Shown here: one piece after another, positions 8,403-17,298 of the stretch | How positions within the stretch are numbered: position 1 is the first letter of the stretch | Layout: every line of letters begins with the position of its first letter | The notes under the pieces: model-generated | Told to the model about the DNA's origin: nothing | What the model saw: the letters and a program-made list of their open reading frames with translations, nothing else | Database searches by the model: none | NCBI RefSeq assembly: GCF_002095475.1 | Contig: NZ_MLFR01000026.1 | Location: forward strand, 22,150-86,149 | DNA length: 64,000 nt | Direction: 5' to 3' | Origin: Pantoea rwandensis | GTDB taxonomy: Bacteria; Pseudomonadota; Gammaproteobacteria; Enterobacterales; Enterobacteriaceae | Translations under genes and position numbers: made by a program

Positions 8403-10040
8403 ATGACAACGAATTATATTTTTGTGACCGGCGGGGTCGTATCCTCTCTGGGCAAAGGCATTGCCGCAGCCTCCCTCGCAGCCATTCTTGAAGCACGTGG
8501 TCTGAATGTGACCATCATGAAACTCGATCCGTACATCAACGTCGATCCGGGTACCATGAGCCCAACGCAGCACGGTGAAGTGTTTGTTACCGATGATGGG
8601 GCCGAAACCGATCTGGACTTGGGTCACTACGAGCGCTTCATCCGTACCAAAATGTCGCGCCGCAACAACTTTACAACCGGTCGTATCTACTCTGAAGTTC
8701 TGCGCAAAGAGCGTCGCGGTGACTATCTCGGTGCCACGATTCAGGTCATCCCACACATCACCAACGCCATCAAAGAACGCATTATTGAAGGTGGCGAAGG
8801 TCATGATGTCGTGCTGGTGGAAATCGGCGGTACCGTAGGCGATATCGAATCTCTGCCGTTCCTCGAAGCGATTCGCCAGATGGCGGTCGATGTGGGCCGT
8901 GAACACACCATGTATATGCACCTGACGCTGGTGCCGTATATGGCGGCTGCAGGCGAAGTGAAAACCAAGCCAACCCAGCATTCAGTGAAAGAGCTGTTGT
9001 CGATCGGTATCCAGCCAGATGTGCTGATTTGCCGTTCTGACCGTGCTGTGCCCGCCAACGAACGTGCGAAGATCGCGCTGTTCTGTAACGTGCCTGAAAA
9101 AGCGGTTATTTCCCTGAAAGATGTGGATTCCATCTACAAGATTCCTGGCATGTTGAAATCACAGGGCCTGGATGACTATATCTGCAAGCGTTTCAATCTG
9201 AGCGCTCCGGAAGCGAACCTGGCCGAATGGGAACAGGTTATCTACGAAGAAGCGAATCCGGGCGGCGAAGTGACCATTGGTATGGTCGGCAAATATGTCG
9301 AACTGCCAGATGCGTACAAGTCAGTGATTGAAGCGTTGAAGCACGGTGGCCTGAAAAATCGCGTGACCGTGAATATCAAGCTGATCGACTCGCAGGATGT
9401 GGAATCGCGCGGTGTCGAAATTCTGAAAGATCTGGATGCTATTCTGATTCCTGGTGGCTTCGGCTACCGTGGTGTGGAAGGCAAAATGCTCACCGCGCAG
9501 TATGCACGTGAGAACAATATCCCTTACCTGGGTATCTGCCTCGGTATGCAGATTGCGCTGATGGAATTCGCGCGCAATGTGGCTGGGATGGCTGACGCCA
9601 ACTCAACGGAATTTGTGCCAGACTGTAAGTACCCTGTGGTTGCGCTGATCACGGAATGGCGTGATGAAGAAGGCAACGTTGAGCAGCGTACTGAGCAGAG
9701 CGATCTGGGCGGTACCATGCGTCTGGGTAGCCAGCAGTGCCAGCTGACGCCAGAAAGTAAAGTGCGCCAGCTGTATGGTTCTGACGTCATTACTGAACGT
9801 CACCGCCATCGTTATGAAGTGAACAATCTGCTGTTGAAGCCGATTGAAGCGGCGGGTCTGCATATTGCGGGCCGTTCCGGCGACGACCAGCTGGTGGAGA
9901 TCATTGAACTCCCGAACCATCCGTGGTTTGTAGCTTGTCAGTTCCACCCGGAATTCACGTCGACCCCGCGTGATGGTCATCCGCTGTTCGCTGGCTTTGT
10001 TAAAGCCGCGCAGGAGCACCAGAAGCGGTTAGCGAAGTAA
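8403..10040 (+). CDS. pyrG: CTP synthase
   Basis: Converts UTP, ATP and glutamine to CTP, the last step of pyrimidine nucleotide synthesis. The N-terminal synthase domain begins TTNYIFVTGGVVSSLGKGI with the ATP-binding loop. The C-terminal class I glutaminase domain has the nucleophile cysteine in YLGICLGMQIAL (about residue 379) and the His-x-Glu dyad in CQFHPEFTSTP. The length of 545 residues is exactly that of the E. coli enzyme. It is followed by eno after 77 bases, the conserved pyrG-eno pair. Confidence 0.98.
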   Translation: MTTNYIFVTGGVVSSLGKGIAAASLAAILEARGLNVTIMKLDPYINVDPGTMSPTQHGEVFVTDDGAETDLDLGHYERFIRTKMSRRNNFTTGRIYSEVLRKERRGDYLGATIQVIPHITNAIKERIIEGGEGHDVVLVEIGGTVGDIESLPFLEAIRQMAVDVGREHTMYMHLTLVPYMAAAGEVKTKPTQHSVKELLSIGIQPDVLICRSDRAVPANERAKIALFCNVPEKAVISLKDVDSIYKIPGMLKSQGLDDYICKRFNLSAPEANLAEWEQVIYEEANPGGEVTIGMVGKYVELPDAYKSVIEALKHGGLKNRVTVNIKLIDSQDVESRGVEILKDLDAILIPGGFGYRGVEGKMLTAQYARENNIPYLGICLGMQIALMEFARNVAGMADANSTEFVPDCKYPVVALITEWRDEEGNVEQRTEQSDLGGTMRLGSQQCQLTPESKVRQLYGSDVITERHRHRYEVNNLLLKPIEAAGLHIAGRSGDDQLVEIIELPNHPWFVACQFHPEFTSTPRDGHPLFAGFVKAAQEHQKRLAK

Positions 10041-10053
10041 AAGTTTAACGAAC

Positions 10054-10080
10054 AGCGCGCGAACTTTTCGCGCGTTGTTT
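10054..10080 (+). terminator. Hairpin between pyrG and eno
   Basis: CGCGCGAA and TTCGCGCG pair around a CTT loop, extended by AACA/TGTT, and are followed by TTGTTTGT. The U-tract is poor, so it may act as a partial terminator or as an RNA-processing element between two genes expressed at different levels. Confidence 0.5.
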
Positions 10081-10117
10081 GTCTTAGGATTGACTAACTT
10101 GTACTGAGGAAAATCGA

Positions 10118-11413
10118 ATGTCCAAAATCGTAAAAGTCATCGGTCGCGAAATCATCGACTCCCGTGGCAACCCGACTGTAGAAGCAGAAGTGCATCTGGA
10201 AGGCGGTTTCGTTGGTCTGGCTGCAGCGCCATCAGGTGCTTCAACCGGTTCTCGCGAAGCACTGGAGCTGCGTGACGGTGACAAATCTCGTTTCCTGGGC
10301 AAAGGCGTGACCAAAGCGGTTGCAGCTGTTAACGGTCCTATCGCTGGCGCGGTAACCGGTAAAGATGCCAAAGACCAGGCGAACATCGATAAGATCATGA
10401 TCGAGCTGGACGGTACTGAGAACAAATCCAACTTCGGCGCTAACGCCATTCTGGCGGTTTCGCTGGCTGCTGCTAAAGCGGCTGCGGCCTCTAAAGGTCT
10501 GCCACTGTATGCGCACATCGCAGAACTGAACGGCACCCCAGGCAAATATTCTATGCCTCTGCCAATGATGAACATCATCAACGGTGGTGAGCACGCGGAT
10601 AACAACGTTGATATCCAGGAATTCATGATTCAGCCTGTTGGCGCGAAAAACGTGAAAGAAGCCATCCGTATGGGTTCTGAAGTTTTCCACAACCTGGCAA
10701 AAGTTCTGAAAGCCAAAGGCATGAGCACTGCGGTCGGTGACGAAGGTGGCTACGCGCCAAACCTGGGTTCTAACGCTGAAGCGCTGGCGGTTATCGCTGA
10801 AGCGGTAAAAGCAGCTGGCTACGAGCTGGGCAAAGACATCACCCTGGCGATGGACTGTGCAGCGTCTGAATTCTACAAAGACGGCAAATATGTGCTGGCT
10901 GGCGAAGGCAACAAAGCGTTCACCTCTGAAGAGTTCACGCACTTCCTGGAAGATCTGACTAAACAGTACCCAATCGTTTCTATCGAAGACGGTCTGGATG
11001 AGTCTGACTGGGCGGGCTTCGCTTACCAGACCAAAGTACTGGGCGACAAAATTCAGTTGGTTGGTGACGACCTGTTCGTGACCAACACCAAGATCCTGAA
11101 AGAAGGTATCGATAAAGGCATCGCTAACTCCATCCTGATCAAATTCAACCAGATCGGTTCTCTGACCGAAACCCTGGCTGCAATCAAGATGGCGAAAGAC
11201 GCAGGTTACACCGCGGTGATTTCACACCGTTCAGGTGAAACTGAAGATGCGACCATCGCTGACCTGGCGGTTGGTACTGCAGCAGGCCAGATCAAAACCG
11301 GTTCTATGAGCCGTTCTGATCGTGTTGCTAAGTACAACCAACTGATTCGTATCGAAGAAGCGCTGGGCGACAAAGCCCCGTTCAACGGTCTGAAAGAAGT
11401 TAAAGGCCAGTAA
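10118..11413 (+). CDS. eno: Enolase
   Basis: Interconverts 2-phosphoglycerate and phosphoenolpyruvate in glycolysis. In enterobacteria the protein is also part of the RNA degradosome. Family signatures are the N-terminal REIIDSRGNPTVE and GASTGSREALELRDGD, the metal-binding Asp and Glu in MDCAASEFY, SIEDGLDESDW and LVGDDLFVTN, and the catalytic Lys loop ILIKFNQIGSLTET with AVISHRSGETED. It has 431 residues, against 432 in E. coli. Codon use is strongly biased to preferred codons, as in highly expressed genes. Confidence 0.98.
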   Translation: MSKIVKVIGREIIDSRGNPTVEAEVHLEGGFVGLAAAPSGASTGSREALELRDGDKSRFLGKGVTKAVAAVNGPIAGAVTGKDAKDQANIDKIMIELDGTENKSNFGANAILAVSLAAAKAAAASKGLPLYAHIAELNGTPGKYSMPLPMMNIINGGEHADNNVDIQEFMIQPVGAKNVKEAIRMGSEVFHNLAKVLKAKGMSTAVGDEGGYAPNLGSNAEALAVIAEAVKAAGYELGKDITLAMDCAASEFYKDGKYVLAGEGNKAFTSEEFTHFLEDLTKQYPIVSIEDGLDESDWAGFAYQTKVLGDKIQLVGDDLFVTNTKILKEGIDKGIANSILIKFNQIGSLTETLAAIKMAKDAGYTAVISHRSGETEDATIADLAVGTAAGQIKTGSMSRSDRVAKYNQLIRIEEALGDKAPFNGLKEVKGQ

Positions 11414-11454
11414 GGGTCTGTTGATGTGGCCTCAGTGGCCGCATCATTGCTGAT

Positions 11455-11480
11455 AAAGCCCCGCCTCGTGCGGGGCTTTT
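11455..11480 (+). terminator. Rho-independent terminator after eno
   Basis: AAAGCCCCGC and GCGGGGCTTT pair around CTCGT and run into TTTT. It lies 42 bases after the eno stop codon and separates eno from queE. Confidence 0.85.
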
Positions 11481-11562
11481 GCGTTTTTGGCACGAAGCAG
11501 CTGTGAACCGGCGGTGAAAATCTGCCATAATCTGCGCCTCGAATTTTAGACGTGAGTAAAAA

Positions 11563-12234
11563 ATGTTCTACCCGATTAACGAAATGTTCCAGACCCTGCA
11601 GGGTGAAGGTTTTTACACCGGTGTACCGGCGCTGTTCATCCGCTTACAGGGATGTCCAGTGGGCTGTAGCTGGTGTGATACCAAGCATACCTGGGAAAAG
11701 CTGGCCGATCGGGAGACCTCGCTGGGTGACATTCTGATAAAGACCGTGGAGAGTGACGCCTGGGGCAGCGCCGATGCGGCAATGCTGATTGAGACCATTC
11801 AACGTCAGGGCTGGACCGCGCGCCACGTGGTGATCACTGGCGGTGAACCGGCTATTTTTGATTTGCGTCCATTGACCGAGGCGCTGGAAGCGGCCGGTTT
11901 TGAGTGCCAGATTGAGACCAGCGGTACGCATGAAGTGCACTGCTCTGACGCCACCTGGGTGACGGTTTCACCTAAAGTGAATATGCGTGGTGGTTACGAT
12001 GTACTGCCACAGGCGTTGCAGCGCGCGGATGAGATTAAACATCCGGTGGCACGTGAGCGTGACGTCGAAGCGTTGGATGTGTTACTTGCGGGCTTGCACG
12101 ATGACAAGAAGCGCATCGTGGCATTGCAACCGATCAGTCGTGGTGATGCGGCCACCAAACTGTGCATTGATACCTGCATTGCGCGCAACTGGCGCCTTTC
12201 GATGCAAACACATAAGTATTTGAATATCGCCTGA
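11563..12234 (+). CDS. queE: 7-carboxy-7-deazaguanine synthase QueE
   Basis: Radical-SAM enzyme that converts 6-carboxytetrahydropterin to 7-carboxy-7-deazaguanine on the way to preQ0 and queuosine. It contains the radical-SAM cysteines in GCPVGCSWCDTKHTW (about residues 30-45), the substrate and SAM motif VVITGGEPAIFDL, and TSGTHEV. At 223 residues it equals the E. coli protein, which shares the start PINEMFQTLQGEG. The preceding pathway enzyme QueD is encoded about 0.9 kb downstream on the other strand. Confidence 0.97.
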   Translation: MFYPINEMFQTLQGEGFYTGVPALFIRLQGCPVGCSWCDTKHTWEKLADRETSLGDILIKTVESDAWGSADAAMLIETIQRQGWTARHVVITGGEPAIFDLRPLTEALEAAGFECQIETSGTHEVHCSDATWVTVSPKVNMRGGYDVLPQALQRADEIKHPVARERDVEALDVLLAGLHDDKKRIVALQPISRGDAATKLCIDTCIARNWRLSMQTHKYLNIA

Positions 12235-12241
12235 TGAATTC

Positions 12242-12374
12242 GGTGCGCATAAATGCGTACCCTACGAAAACCTCACCGAATACTGTAGGGGCGCCATTTA
12301 TGGCGACCGTGTTCAAGACCGCACCGGTGCAGATGCCATTCATGGCGACCTTGTCCAAAACCGCACCGGTGTAG
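12242..12374. repeat. Inverted hairpin repeat pair (family A) with a 40-bp tandem duplication
   Basis: The left arm (12242-12265) contains GCGCATAAATGCG and ends CCCTAC. The right arm (12285-12308) is GTAG followed by a GC stem closed by ATTTAT. Compared with the copy at 7267, the left stem has compensating changes on both sides. The right stem is then repeated: units 12293-12332 and 12335-12374 differ at 5 of 40 positions, each ending ACCGCACCGGTG plus C or T, then AG. It lies between the convergent ends of queE and the pyrophosphatase gene. Confidence 0.7.
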
Positions 12375-12383
12375 CCTTACGTT

Positions 12384-12983
12384 TTATTTCTTGGCTTTAT
12401 ATGCGTCGAATGCCTGTTTGATCTCAGTTTTGGCTTTCGCCGCATCCTCAAAACCATTCAGCTCAACTTTCTTACGGCCATCTGGCAACTGCTTATAAAC
12501 GCGGAAGAATGCCTGCAGGCGCTCCTGCTCCATTTTCGGCAGATCGCTCATCTCTTTGATGTCATCGTAAGTCGGGTCGATTTTGCTGGTCGGCACCGCA
12601 ACAATCTTGTCGTCCACTTCGCCGCCATCAATCATTTTCAGCACGCCAATCGGGCGCAGTTTGATCAGCGTGCCCGGTTGCAGTGGCGCTCGGGTGTAGA
12701 AAATCACGTCCAGTGGATCGCCATCACCGCCCAGTGACTGAGTCAGCGAGCCGTAGTTCGCCGGGTAAGCGACGGGCATTGACTGGAAGCGGTCAGCAAC
12801 GATAAAACCGGTTTTCGCGTCGGTTTCATATTTGATCATCCCACCCGCAGGGATTTCAGTCACGGCATAGAATTCATCCGGCACTTTATCCGGCTGCGGA
12901 AAATCCAGTACGTTTTGCGCCTGAACGGCGGCAGAGGCGGAAACAAGTAAAGCAATAACGGAAAGGCGTTTTACCAGGTTCAT
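12384..12983 (-). CDS. Secreted inorganic diphosphatase (family I)
   Basis: Hydrolyses pyrophosphate to phosphate. The family I signature DGDPLDV, with its metal-binding aspartates, lies near residue 86. KYE near residue 52, DRF, and SKIDPTYDDI also fit the family. Unlike cytosolic Ppa, it begins with a clear signal peptide, MNLVKRLSVIALLVSASAAV then QAQ, predicting export to the periplasm. There are 199 residues. An unlinked cytosolic ppa gene is expected elsewhere. The location between queE and queD is unrelated to queuosine. The periplasmic role is inferred from the signal peptide and the substrate in vivo is unknown. Confidence 0.88.
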   Translation of the reverse strand: MNLVKRLSVIALLVSASAAVQAQNVLDFPQPDKVPDEFYAVTEIPAGGMIKYETDAKTGFIVADRFQSMPVAYPANYGSLTQSLGGDGDPLDVIFYTRAPLQPGTLIKLRPIGVLKMIDGGEVDDKIVAVPTSKIDPTYDDIKEMSDLPKMEQERLQAFFRVYKQLPDGRKKVELNGFEDAAKAKTEIKQAFDAYKAKK

Positions 12984-13111
12984 TGTTGATTCTCTTGATC
13001 TTTAATGAAGGAGACAACAACGTAGAGGGGGCAGATGACAGGGATATGAATCGAACGTAAAGAAGCGTAGGACGAGAAAATCAGGCTGCGTAATCGCAGC
13101 CTAAAACACGA

Positions 13112-13471
13112 TTAGCCGCGATAAACGCAACCTGCGGTACAGGTTTCCTTGATCATCACTGCACTCAGTTCTGGCAGGATCGGCTTCATCTGATCCCAAA
13201 TCCATTTTGCCAGCACTTCACTGGTCGGATTTTCCAGGCCAGGAATATCATTCAAATAGTGATGATCGAGGCGATCATAAATTGGCATAAATGCCGCTTT
13301 CAGCTCGGCAAAATCCATTACCCAACCGGTATGCGCATCCACTTCACCGGTAATTTCCAATCGCACCAGGAAAGAATGACCGTGCAGGCGACCGCATTTA
13401 TGACCTTCAGGCACATGGGGTAAGTGGTGGGCGGATTCGAACTGGAACTCTTTAAACAGCGTGGTAGACAT
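13112..13471 (-). CDS. queD: 6-carboxy-5,6,7,8-tetrahydropterin synthase QueD
   Basis: Converts dihydroneopterin triphosphate to 6-carboxytetrahydropterin, the first committed step of queuosine synthesis. Zinc-binding histidines lie in FESAHHL and GRLHGHSFLV, with the catalytic Cys in GHKCGRLHG and a catalytic His in LDHHYLND. I take the internal ATG reading MSTTLFKEF as the start, matching E. coli QueD and giving 119 residues. The longer frame upstream (to 13528) is not conserved. It is divergent from cysJ. Confidence 0.95.
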   Translation of the reverse strand: MSTTLFKEFQFESAHHLPHVPEGHKCGRLHGHSFLVRLEITGEVDAHTGWVMDFAELKAAFMPIYDRLDHHYLNDIPGLENPTSEVLAKWIWDQMKPILPELSAVMIKETCTAGCVYRG

Positions 13472-13768
13472 AATGGCTCTCAGACTTAAAAACCGCCGAA
13501 TTCTACCTGAATCACAGATTTTTCGCACCCGCTATGAGTGAAAAGGGCATTTTGCGCACTATCGCAGCGAATGAACATTTATAACTCATTGAATAATTGA
13601 ATTTTTGTTTACCACTTTTGCCGATTAACATTACCCGAAAAACCACTTAGTCATTTTGGTTATTTATTATGTCGAAGGCGTATTTAATCGTTAATATACG
13701 GCCCGGTAACCTACCCACTCTTCCGCCACATATTGGTCCGGACTTCATACACTGGAATTTTTAACGCG
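13472..13768. promoter_or_regulatory. Divergent queD/cysJ control region
   Basis: This 297-base AT-rich interval holds no gene. In known relatives cysJIH transcription depends on CysB with N-acetylserine or thiosulfate. I see AT-rich tracts (about 13570-13700) suited to CysB and a TATACG or TAATAT -10-like stretch near 13692-13700, but no convincing -35 box, which fits an activator-dependent promoter. The CysB site itself is inferred and not read from a defined consensus. Confidence 0.4.
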
Positions 13769-15574
13769 ATGACGACTCAGGCACCCGGTTCACTGCTCCC
13801 ACTCAATCCGGAGCAACTCGCGCGCTTACAGGCGGCGACCACGGATTTCAACACCACTCAGATGGCTTGGCTCTCCGGCTACTTCTGGGGCATGGTCAAT
13901 CAAACTCCGGGTGCCGTTGCTGCGCCTGCGCCGGTTCAGGCCGAGGTGCCGACCATTACGCTTATCTCCGCTTCGCAAACCGGCAACGCGCGTCGTTTGG
14001 CTGAACAACTGCGTGACGACCTGCTGGCCGCCAAGTTGAGCGTTAATCTGGTCAATGCGGGCGATTACAAGTTTAAGCAAATTGGTCAGGAAAAATTGCT
14101 GGTGGTGGTTACCTCAACGCAAGGTGAGGGTGAGCCGCCGGAAGAAGCCGTCGCGCTGCACAAATTCCTGCTGTCGAAAAAAGCCCCGAAGTTTGCTGCG
14201 GGTTCTGCTTTTGCGGTGTTTGGCCTTGGCGACACTTCCTACGAGTTCTTTAGCAAAGCCGGTAAAGATTTTGATGAGCGCTTGGCGGAACTGGGTGCGG
14301 AACGTCTGCTCGATCGCGTTGATGCGGATGTGGAATACAAAGAGCAGGCCTCAGCATGGCGTCAGCAGCTGACTGAAATTCTGAAAGCGCGTGTGCCAAG
14401 TGAGCCTTCTGTGGTTGCGGCCGTGACGGCTTCTGGCGTGGTGAACGACATTCACAGCAGCCCGTACACCAAAGAAGCGCCGCTGACCGCCAGCTTCGCC
14501 GCTAATCAGAAAATCACCGGTCGTGATTCTGATAAAGACGTGCGCCACATCGAAATTGATTTAGGTGAGTCCGGTCTGCGTTACCAGCCGGGCGATGCGC
14601 TGGGCGTATGGTTTGAGAACGATGCCGAACTGGTGCAGGAGTTATTGCAGCTGGTGTGGCTGAAAGGTGATGAGTCAGTTGAAGTGAACGGCGAAACCCT
14701 GCCACTGACTGAGGCACTGCAAAAACATTATGAGCTGACGGTGAATACGCCACAAATCGTTGAGCAGTATGCAGCGCTGTCGCGTAATGATGCACTGCTG
14801 GCGCTGGCAGGAGAAAAGCCGAAACTGCAGAGCTATGCGCAGAGCTTCCCCATCGTTGATATGGTGCGTCAGGCGCCGACCGAACTGAATGCCGAACAGC
14901 TGACGGGAATGCTGCGACCACTGACGCCGCGCCTTTACTCCATCGCTTCATCGCAAGCCGAAACTGACACCGAAGTGCATATTACTGTTGGTGCGGTGCG
15001 CTACGAGATCGATGGTCGTCAGCGTGGCGGTGGTGCTTCAACCTGGCTGGCCGACCGCATTGAAGAAGACGGCGAGATCCGCGTGTTTATCGAACACAAC
15101 GACAACTTCCGTCTGCCGGCGAATCCGGAAACTCCGGTGATCATGGTGGGACCAGGCACCGGCATCGCGCCGTTCCGTTCCTTTATGCAGCAGCGTGATA
15201 ACGACGGTGCGGGCGGTAAAAACTGGCTGTTCTTTGGCAATCCACACTTCACCGATGACTTCCTCTATCAGGTGGAATGGCAGAAATATGTCAAAGACGG
15301 TTTGCTGACCAACATTGATTTAGCGTGGTCGCGTGACCAGGCTGAGAAAATATACGTACAAGATAAAATCCGCGCTAAAGGGGCGGAAGTGTGGCGCTGG
15401 ATTGAAGAAGGCGCGCACCTTTACGTCTGTGGCGACGCTAATCGCATGGCGAAAGACGTTGAGCAGGCATTACTGGATGTGGTGGTCGAACACGGCGGCA
15501 TGGATCGTGAAACGGCTGACGAATTTTTAAGTGAGCTGCGCATTGAGCGCCGTTATCAGCGAGACGTTTACTAA
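13769..15574 (+). CDS. cysJ: Sulfite reductase (NADPH) flavoprotein alpha subunit
   Basis: Flavoprotein that passes electrons from NADPH through FAD and FMN to CysI for the six-electron reduction of sulfite to sulfide. A flavodoxin-like FMN domain (ISASQTGNARRLAEQLRDDL and TSTQGEGEPP, about residues 65-210) is followed by an FAD domain (PRLYSIASS) and an NADP-binding domain (MVGPGTGIAPFRSF, YVCGDANRMAKDV). It ends with the usual aromatic residue. The start is the ATG reading MTTQAPG, as in E. coli, giving 601 residues. It is the first gene of cysJIH and overlaps cysI by one base. Confidence 0.97.
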   Translation: MTTQAPGSLLPLNPEQLARLQAATTDFNTTQMAWLSGYFWGMVNQTPGAVAAPAPVQAEVPTITLISASQTGNARRLAEQLRDDLLAAKLSVNLVNAGDYKFKQIGQEKLLVVVTSTQGEGEPPEEAVALHKFLLSKKAPKFAAGSAFAVFGLGDTSYEFFSKAGKDFDERLAELGAERLLDRVDADVEYKEQASAWRQQLTEILKARVPSEPSVVAAVTASGVVNDIHSSPYTKEAPLTASFAANQKITGRDSDKDVRHIEIDLGESGLRYQPGDALGVWFENDAELVQELLQLVWLKGDESVEVNGETLPLTEALQKHYELTVNTPQIVEQYAALSRNDALLALAGEKPKLQSYAQSFPIVDMVRQAPTELNAEQLTGMLRPLTPRLYSIASSQAETDTEVHITVGAVRYEIDGRQRGGGASTWLADRIEEDGEIRVFIEHNDNFRLPANPETPVIMVGPGTGIAPFRSFMQQRDNDGAGGKNWLFFGNPHFTDDFLYQVEWQKYVKDGLLTNIDLAWSRDQAEKIYVQDKIRAKGAEVWRWIEEGAHLYVCGDANRMAKDVEQALLDVVVEHGGMDRETADEFLSELRIERRYQRDVY

Positions 15575-17298
15575 TGAGCGAAAAACATCCTGGACCGCTG
15601 GTCGTTGAAGGCAAGCTGGTCGACGCCGAGCGTCTGAAAAAACAGAGTAACTATCTGCGTGGCACCATCCTCGACGATCTTGATGAGGGGCTGACCGGCG
15701 GCTTCAGCGGCGATAACTTCCTGCTGATCCGTTTCCACGGTATGTACCAGCAGGACGACCGCGACATTCGTGCGGAGCGTACGGCGCAGAAACTTGAGCC
15801 GCGCCACGCGATGATGCTGCGTTGCCGTTTGCCGGGCGGCATCATCACGCCAACCCAGTGGCTGGCGATTGATAAGTTCGCCACCGATAAAACTATCTAT
15901 GGCAGCATTCGTCTGACCAACCGTCAGACCTTCCAGTTTCACGGCATTCTGAAGAAGAACGTGAAGCCGACGCATCAGATGCTGCACGAAGTCGGCCTCG
16001 ACGCGCTGGCCACCGCCAACGACGTGAACCGTAACGTGCTGTGTACCTCGAACCCAGTGGAGTCGGAGTTGCATCAGGAAGCCTACGAGTGGGCGAAAAA
16101 GCTCTCCGAGCACCTGCTGCCGCAAACCCGCGCTTACGCTGAGATCTGGTGGGATAAAGAGAAGGTTGCTACCACCGATAAAGAGCCGATCCTGGGTGAA
16201 ACCTATCTGCCGCGTAAATTCAAAACGACCGTGGTGGTGCCGCCGCATAACGACGTCGATCTGCATGCCAACGATCTGAACTTCATCGCTATCGCTGAGA
16301 ATGGCAAGCTGATTGGTTTTAACCTGTTGGTCGGCGGTGGTTTGTCGATTGATCACGGTAACAAAGCGACTTACGCGCGCACCGCCAGCGAGTTTGGCTA
16401 TCTGCCGGTGGAGAAGATCCTCGACGTGGCCGCCGCGGTGGTCACCACCCAGCGCGACTGGGGCAACCGTACCGATCGTAAAAATGCCAAAACCAAATAC
16501 ACGCTGGAGCGTGTTGGCGTTGACACCTTCAAAGCCGAAGTGGAAAAGCGTGCTGGCTTGACGTTTGAACCGATTCGTCCTTACGCGTTTACCACCCGTG
16601 GCGACCGTGTAGGTTGGGTGAAAGGCATTGATAAGAAATGGCACCTGACGCTGTTTATCGAAAACGGCCGTTTGATGGATTATCCAGGCCGTCCGCTGAA
16701 GCGCGGCATTGCTGAAATTGCCAAAATTCACCAAGGCGATTTCCGTCTCACCGCCAACCAGAACCTGATCGTAGCTGGCGTACCGGAGAAGCAAAAAGCG
16801 CAGATTGAAGCTATCGCCCGTGAACACGGTTTGATGGAAGCAGTGACGCCACAGCGTGAAAACTCAATGGCCTGTGTGGCCTTCCCAACCTGCCCATTAG
16901 CGATGGCCGAAGCCGAACGCTTCCTGCCTTCGTTTGTGACCAAAGTTGAAGAGATCATGCATAAGCACGGCGTCGGTGAAGAGCACATAGTGCTACGCGT
17001 TACCGGTTGTCCGAACGGCTGTGGCCGTGCTTTGCTGGCGGAGCTAGGTCTGGTGGGTAAAGCACCTGGCCGCTACAACTTACACATCGGCGGTAACCGC
17101 ATGGGTACACGCATTCCACGCATGTACCGCGAAAACATCAACGAAGGCGAGATCCTTGCCAGCATCGACGAATTGGTGGCGCGCTGGGCAACCGAGCGTC
17201 AGGCCGATGAAGGCTTTGGTGACTTCGTGATTCGCGCTGGCATCATCAAAGCCGTGGTGGATCCCGCCCGTGATTTTTGGGACTCGGAGGCAGTATGA
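15574..17298 (+). CDS. cysI: Sulfite reductase hemoprotein beta subunit
   Basis: Catalytic subunit that reduces sulfite to sulfide with sirohaem and a 4Fe-4S cluster. The cluster cysteines are in MACVAFPTCPLAMAEAERFL and VTGCPNGCGRALLAELG (roughly residues 430-490), and sulfite-binding Arg/Lys motifs include IRLTNRQTFQFHGI. There are 574 residues, against 570 in E. coli. The start codon overlaps the cysJ stop (TAATG) and its stop overlaps the cysH start (ATGA), so the operon is tightly coupled. The sirohaem cofactor is made by CysG at 19699. Confidence 0.97.
   Translation: MSEKHPGPLVVEGKLVDAERLKKQSNYLRGTILDDLDEGLTGGFSGDNFLLIRFHGMYQQDDRDIRAERTAQKLEPRHAMMLRCRLPGGIITPTQWLAIDKFATDKTIYGSIRLTNRQTFQFHGILKKNVKPTHQMLHEVGLDALATANDVNRNVLCTSNPVESELHQEAYEWAKKLSEHLLPQTRAYAEIWWDKEKVATTDKEPILGETYLPRKFKTTVVVPPHNDVDLHANDLNFIAIAENGKLIGFNLLVGGGLSIDHGNKATYARTASEFGYLPVEKILDVAAAVVTTQRDWGNRTDRKNAKTKYTLERVGVDTFKAEVEKRAGLTFEPIRPYAFTTRGDRVGWVKGIDKKWHLTLFIENGRLMDYPGRPLKRGIAEIAKIHQGDFRLTANQNLIVAGVPEKQKAQIEAIAREHGLMEAVTPQRENSMACVAFPTCPLAMAEAERFLPSFVTKVEEIMHKHGVGEEHIVLRVTGCPNGCGRALLAELGLVGKAPGRYNLHIGGNRMGTRIPRMYRENINEGEILASIDELVARWATERQADEGFGDFVIRAGIIKAVVDPARDFWDSEAV

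Noticed and set aside
8206..8406. 66-codon frame upstream of pyrG
   Set aside because: It runs through the -35 and -10 boxes of pyrG, lacks a ribosome site and resembles no known leader peptide.
8364..8981. 205-codon minus-strand frame over the start of pyrG
   Set aside because: It overlaps the pyrG promoter and the conserved N-terminus of CTP synthase, and shows no family motif.
15571..16827. 418-codon open frame antisense to cysI
   Set aside because: It is an exact shadow of cysI caused by GC-rich third positions. The protein has no recognisable motif, and cysI on the other strand is fully conserved.
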